Source: Saccharum officinarum (taxonomy: Eukaryota > Streptophyta > Magnoliopsida > Poales > Poaceae). From it: 64,000 nucleotides of DNA. The stretch spans positions 15,774,346 through 15,838,345 of the forward strand of contig CM036215.1 in assembly GCA_020631735.1 (NCBI GenBank). The letters run 5' to 3'. A model generated the notes under the pieces. The model had not been told where the DNA came from. It searched no databases and was given only the letters and a program-made list of their open reading frames with translations. Positions 58,909-64,000 of the stretch are shown in pieces (within the stretch, counting starts at the first letter, position 1; every line of letters begins with the position of its first letter). The position numbers and the translations under genes are program-made.

Positions 58909-61900
58909 TCACTGGCGGACGAGGCAGCCTTCAGCGACAGGTAGAGGGGTAACCGGGACAGGAGAATAGGTGGTGGTGCCCTTGCCCTCGCTGGCTTCCT
59001 CCTCTTCCTCGTCAGACTGAACCAGGCCAGCAGCACTGAATATGTACGCCTTCACTTCCTCGAAGCGCTCCTCAGAGAGGGAGACCTCAGCAAGGAGCTT
59101 CCACGCGGAGGTTTCAGATGCCTCCTCATAGTCGTTCCTCCGCTTCAGCACGATGTGGCCACTGATCTCCCACACAGCTGGGTTCACCTGAGTGTCCAGC
59201 AGCTCCTGGCTCACTTCGCCCAGAGCCTGCTTCTCTGCATAGCACTGCATTATTGAACAGACAGAAGTTTGTTAGAACATCATAAAGAGAGTTCCACCAA
59301 TTCAGTCAAGATTTGACAAAACTAGGAAATTGTGTAATAATTTTACCTGGGGGAACAGGAAGATCCTCCTGCCACAGTCAGAAATGAGCACGTTGTAAGG
59401 CACATTGTTGTCCTGCAGCCAAATGCAAGCATTGGAAACCACATTTGCCAGGCCATCCAGTGTGTTCCCTCCCTCAAATACCAGGCCTCTCACAGGATAA
59501 TTTGTCAGCTTGGACACGGTCACCCCATTCTTCATTGTGTCCTCAGAAAGAGGGATCTTGCAGGTAGCTGCCTTCTCAACAGGGAAAGGCACTGACATGT
59601 AGTACGCCTGTAAAGAAAAGATATTATCATTCAGTACTAAACAACATTTTTCAAACAGAAGCTACACAATAACACTATCTTCACAATACTGAATATGCTC
59701 CTATTTGGTTAGGATTTTGTGGTGAGAATTAAATTTAGATAAAATCAGAAGTTTAATACCTGAAAGTGGAGGTGATTGATGGTGGCAAAGGCACCCAAGC
59801 TATTGTAACCAAGCCTGAAGTACGGGCTAGCTGCCTCAGCTGCCATTTGCAGGGCAAGCAAGAAGCTCTCTGGATCAATCATCTGAGGCAGGCGGTCCAG
59901 AACACAAGGAATGAGAAGCACATGTCCATATTCAATTGGGCTCACCTGCAAACCATCGCAAACAGTCATTGGAAACAAGAATAGGAGAGATAAAATGGAA
60001 GTTGGATTGTTGTGTGAATGAGAGATGTACATTGATAGCAACAACATTTGGAGCACGATCAACAGCAATGATTGGAGCGTCATTCACGAAATAGCTGTCA
60101 TCACCATCACCATTCTCAAATTGGAAGAGAACTTCTTCCTGGCCAACTTTGGTGAAATTGAACTTGGCAGGGTCAAATGGCTGGAGCACACGGTCCACAC
60201 GAAACTCAGTAGGGCGCTTCTTAAGGTGGCGCCCTTCATTGAGTTGTGCAACAAACCCAAGGTTGCCAGGGATGACCTTGGTCTCACAGGCAGTGACATC
60301 GTAGCGGAATAAGCCTCGGGCCATCCTGTCCTCCCACTGCCAGAATACAAAGCAAAATACTAAACTCAGAATCTGAATCTCGGAAGAGAAATATGAGAAG
60401 TAGACTTCACTATCCACCTATTTCAGTGAACTTTCACAAATACTTCTATAGAATGTGTTACAGAACAAAAAGTAAAACTGTCCATATATCACTCAAAACC
60501 AGAGCTCGAAATTTAGATTCACAGTGCCAGTTCTAGTGCCATTGTAAGGTATATATTAATCAAAATAAGAATGGTCCATATTTGAAGATATTAGACACTA
60601 TTCTGGCAGCAACTATCATCATCTTACAAGTCGTACATGCATGCATTTGCTACTGCTCAAGTGCACTTACGGCTTGTTCGGTTTGTGCCTGGCAGGTTTT
60701 CCACTGCTCAACACTGTACTCATAGGAATGGTCCAAATATGTCTCCCCAACTTTTTAAGAGATTCGCATATATTTCTTACTAGAATAGATGTAGATAAAT
60801 CGATTCCTATCATATCTCATCCTAAAACAGTAAAACTAGCAGAGTTGAAGTCCCAACAAAAATCACAAGCTTTTATTTACCTCACTAAGGAGGATATCAA
60901 CAAGCAGCTTGGTTGAAGCAGCATCCTCCTGCGAGCGCTTTGCCGGATTCAACTTGAACGTGTAGAGGGGAAGCTTGGAAGCTGCTCAAAGAAAGATGCA
61001 AATGTTAATCCAATAAAAGTGCAGCATAATTTGCTACTTCCATATCAAGTGAAGCCACTGATATAGTTTTTTTTTTTACATGCAGAGCTTATGTCTCAGT
61101 GAGGTTTCTACTGAATTATAAAACGAACCATATTTTCAAGTGAGCCACACAATAGGCACATAATAACAGGCTCTCTGTTTTGCTTGCGTTAGTTATGATG
61201 GCGTGGGGTTCGGACTGAGAATTTATGATAAATATCTACAGTTTGCCTAAGATGTTTGTTTATTTATATCCTTATTTAATCCAACCCAATTCGAGGCGGG
61301 GTAAGGCTGTCCGCACCCGCATTCGGTAAAGGAGACTGAACGGTAAATAAAGCGAACAACGCGTCGCACCGCGCAACGCTAAAGCAACCGCTACAGTAAC
61401 GTTTGCTACAGTAACACACCAGAGGTAGAGTTGCCTGCGCGCCTGTAAAAGAGAAGGAGGAGAGAGAAAGAGAGAGAGGAGAGAGGAGGGAGGGGAGAGA
61501 AAGAGAGAGAGGAGAGAGGATATGAAATGGTTGTTGATATAGAGTATGATATAGAGTAAATATAGGTGCGGGAGGAGTTGGTATAGAGGTGAGAATCCTA
61601 CATGACTAGGACGGAATATTCCTTTAGAGGTGTGTTTAGAGAGTGATGCGGTACGGATAGCCTAAGAATGCCCGCACTGCATCCTATAAACATATCATAT
61701 CCTGCAGGAGCACATAGCGCATGAAAAAGCTACAGCGAGGTCCGGTAAAACATCCTGGAAGGCCTTCCATCCGCTATTTGTGTAGGAGATAGCGGGCGTC
61801 CTGTATACGCGCTGCAGCGCTCCGCCGAATGGAGAAAGAGAGGCAGAGAGAGGTGAGAGCGGGCCCCACTATTTGAACTAGCTAAGGCCATGTTTAGTTG

Positions 61901-62734
61901 CTAAAATACGTCACCTCGAATATTTGGATATATGCATGGAGTATTAAATATAGATGAAAAAAACTAATAACACCCTTTGGTACAAAACCACGAGACGAAT
62001 CTTTTGAGCCTAATTAGTCTATGATTAGACACTAATTGACAAATACAAACAAAAGTGCTACAGTAGCCAAACCCAAAATATTTCAAAAACTAAACACACC
62101 CTAAAAAATGTTATATCTCAAAAACCAAAAACCCAAGTTAAATTCCGATTGCACTATTAAATTCGTTTTAATAAATTCTTCAAAACTAGATCTCACATGG
62201 ATATATTCAGTGGATAGAGGATGATATAAAGGATGGAGAGATACGGAAGAATTGAGCATAGAGGAGAGAATCTTGATGACTAAGCCTTTTAGAGGATGCA
62301 TTTAGAGTACGCGAGGGCGGATAGCCTAATAACAACAGCCAGTTGTTACGGTAACAATTTTTAACCGGTGGGATGGGTAAAAATAGTGCAGATAAAAAAA
62401 AGGAACACCCTGTAGCGATTGTTTAGGTGCAAAGGCCCCCAACTTTCTGGAGCACAAAGTTTGGGAATTTTTTGAACGAATCGTGCACAAATCAGGGACA
62501 GGATCCAATAATTCTAAGATTTTCAACCGGATTCCGGATGAAAGCGACGTCAGATTGACAGTAAAATAAGGAATTGCGTAGGGAAGGAGTAGGGGCTCGG
62601 GGGGTAGGTGGCTCACCAGGCAGGCAGCAGTCGCCGAGGCAGTTCCTCCCGCAGCCGGCGCGCGGCTTGTCGGCGTCGTCCTGGTAGTTGGAGACGACGG
62701 TGGGCACCCTCTTGATGGTGAGCTTCATCTCCAT
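58909..62734 (-). CDS. VTC2: GDP-L-galactose phosphorylase
   Basis: Converts GDP-L-galactose and phosphate to L-galactose 1-phosphate and GDP, the committed step of the plant ascorbate pathway; a HIT-superfamily enzyme. Six exons on the minus strand: 62734-62617, 60981-60881, 60336-60031, 59945-59760, 59607-59347 and 59244-58909. They sum to 1308 bases, 435 residues plus stop, close to known GGPs. All introns are GT-AG and phases agree. Visible: N-terminus MEMKLTIKRVPTVVSNYQDD; WEDRMARGLFRYDVTACETK; the catalytic HIT motif in INHLHFQ at the end of exon 4 (59780-59760); CYAEKQALGEVSQELLDTQV. The acid-rich C-terminus is SDEEEEEASEGKG. No lesion seen, so probably functional. The upstream ORF at 62852-63037 suggests translational control by ascorbate. 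Intron 1 (1635 bases) holds MITEs. Confidence 0.96.
61303..61667. mobile_element. MITE in intron 1 of the GGP gene
   Basis: The left TAAGGCTGTCCGCACCCGCAT and the inward-read right end TTAGGCTATCCGTACCGCAT are inverted ends. A related end (GGCGGATAGCCTAAT) recurs at about 62315-62330, so a second, partial or nested copy lies to the right. A GAGA-rich tract is inside (61448-61520). Confidence 0.6.
61886..62101. mobile_element. Grass MITE in intron 1 of the GGP gene
   Basis: Ends GGCCATGTTTAGTTGC and AACTAAACACACCC are inverted. It contains the shared core ACGAGACGAATCTTTTGAGC...CTAATTAGTCTATGATTAG. Confidence 0.75.
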
Positions 62735-62851
62735 GCCGGTGGGTCGGTGGGTCGGTTACTCTCGGGGTGAGAACTCGTCGGGGTCGGGGGGGTTAGCTAA
62801 GAGAAAGGGACTATTTGCTAGGAAAGGAAGGGGCTGAGAGAGAGAAACGGC

Positions 62852-63037
62852 TCAGAGGCGGAGGCTCCGACCGCCGCCGGCGAGGAAGAGGAGATCGGAC
62901 GGGCTTCCTCCGGCCGAGGGCAGCGCCCCGCGGCCGCCGTGCGGGGCGGGGCTGGCCGCGACGGCGGAGGCGATGGTCCCCGTGGGCTCCACCTGCGCAG
63001 CTGGGGGGCCGCGCCGGGGGGCTGCAACGCTAGCCGT
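62852..63037 (-). promoter_or_regulatory. ACG-initiated upstream ORF of the GGP gene
   Basis: On the minus strand ACG at 63037-63035 opens a 61-codon frame that ends at TGA 62854-62852, 117 bases before the GGP start codon. Its C-terminal half reads HGGRGALPSAGGSPSDLLFL then AGGG. GGP leaders of many plants carry a uORF with a non-AUG (ACG) start and this kind of C-terminus; high ascorbate makes its translation block GGP synthesis. No ATG opens this frame. Seen: the frame and its length; known: the regulatory mechanism; inferred: that it works here. Confidence 0.87.
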
Positions 63038-63264
63038 GATGCCTACAACTCGGCCACGCCCCGAGGGGAGGGAGGAGGAGGGGGCAGGCTGCTGCTGGAT
63101 CGCGAAGGTGGGTCGCGGAAGCTGCTGTTACCGAGGCGGCCTGAGCCCCGGGGTTTTCTCCTCTGTCTGTTCTCTCCGGCGAGGCGAGCGGCGGCGGTGC
63201 GGTGCGTTGGGGGTTGTGGTGTGCGCTGGGTTTGGTTTGGAAGGGGCGGAGGAGGCGGGGTGGC

Positions 63265-63272
63265 ATTAAATA
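63265..63272 (-). promoter_or_regulatory. Possible TATA box of the GGP gene
   Basis: Minus strand reads CCCCTATTTAATGCC about 530 bases upstream of the GGP ATG. This would give a leader of about 500 bases that contains the uORF. Weak match; no transcript evidence. From 63300 to 64000 I see no other gene. Confidence 0.3.
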
Positions 63273-64000
63273 GGGGGGGGAGGCGATTGCGGTGGCGGAT
63301 TTGTGGTGTGTGGCGGAAAAAAAATTACGTACGGACCGTCCTCATTGATCCTGTACGGACTGTGCAACTGAGGGGTGGGTCTCCCTGCATAATTATCTGT
63401 CCCATGGGCCACATGTCATATACAGTATCCGCACAGTACTCCGTACGGATGGTCCGCACTGGTCCGCTGGTGCGCTGCGCTGCTGTGTGGTGGATCTGAA
63501 CGGACGGACACGACCCGATTCTCTCTGCAGCAGCGCCAGATGGCCAGAGGGCCACGGCGCCACGCTATGCGTGCTGCTATTTTTCATTTTTCTTCTGTCA
63601 CTCGCTGCGTTCAGTTTTTTCTCCCTTTGCGGTGGTTCACGTTTCGCGTCCTGGTTCCTAGACCTGGAGCACGTGCTTTCTCAGCAAACGGCCCGTTTGT
63701 TTTCTTTTCTTTTTCAAAACACGCTATATACACAAACGTTCACATGTATATACACACACATCACATCTATTTTAGTTCGCACAACTCCGCTTCGCTGGTG
63801 AAGTTTTTTTTTTTTGCCTCAACTCCACGGCTCATGAAGCTACTGAAGAAGGTGTGCCGAACGAGGTCTTAAACAGTGGTAGAGAAAAAGAGGAGGCTAA
63901 GGTGCTGCCTCAACATTTCTGTGCCCCACATTGCACGACCTTACTCCCCTTCAATTAGCTACTTCCTCGGTTCAAGTTACAAGTCGCTTTGACTTTTTTT

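Noticed and set aside
62818..63027. Another non-ATG frame over the GGP leader as the regulatory uORF
   Set aside because: Its peptide has no conserved-looking segment, while the ACG frame at 63037-62852 carries the recognisable C-terminus.

Overview
This is a nuclear window from a large, repeat-rich grass genome. The grass features are Tat-lineage and SIRE-like LTR elements, CACTA elements with GGTTAAT-type subterminal repeats, grass MITEs, and three host genes with short canonical introns. An Andropogoneae grass such as sugarcane, Miscanthus or sorghum fits best, but species is an inference. Two 100-N gaps (10539-10638 and 51579-51678) show it is a scaffolded draft. REGION BY REGION. 1-25081: two near-identical copies of a degenerate Ty3/gypsy Tat-lineage retrotransposon. 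Copy A (1-10190) is cut at the window start; copy B (10971-24734) has a truncated 5' LTR, gag, pol, a 3.8 kb antisense intron-bearing gene and a 3' LTR. Both are followed by the same MITE-bearing flank, which suggests a duplicated allele or homeologue joined at the gap. 25082-33019: hAT-like and grass MITEs around a minus-strand Ty1/copia element (26056-32586, TSD ATAAT) with identical-length LTRs. 34215-35542: a short MITE and a 540 bp inverted-repeat element just upstream of a host gene. 35692-40934 (+): a multi-exon plant O-fucosyltransferase-family gene whose fifth intron carries a Stowaway MITE with a hAT MITE nested in it. 41335-41610: a hAT MITE with a perfect 8 bp TSD. 41911-43249 (-): a five-exon PsbP-domain thylakoid lumen protein gene (PPD4-like), convergent with the previous gene and apparently damaged in its transit peptide. 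44872-45904: a complete non-autonomous CACTA element. 46018-46760: a 0.4 kb tandem duplication. 46870-48868: the 5' part of another CACTA element carrying an unrecognised three-exon gene. 48869-51066: a minus-strand SIRE/Maximus-type LTR with an internal minisatellite. 51679-55057: LTR-like non-coding sequence. 55563-57575: an ancestral tandem duplication split by a 1.5 kb GC-rich insertion. 58909-62734 (-): an intact six-exon GDP-L-galactose phosphorylase gene (VTC2/GGP), preceded at 62852-63037 by the conserved ACG-initiated regulatory upstream ORF. FUNCTION. The three host genes are not a pathway cluster: one acts in Golgi glycosylation, one in the thylakoid lumen, one in cytosolic ascorbate synthesis. 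The strongest biology is the non-AUG uORF of GGP, which in other plants gives ascorbate feedback on translation, and the antisense gene of the Tat element with its own TATA-like box and three canonical introns.
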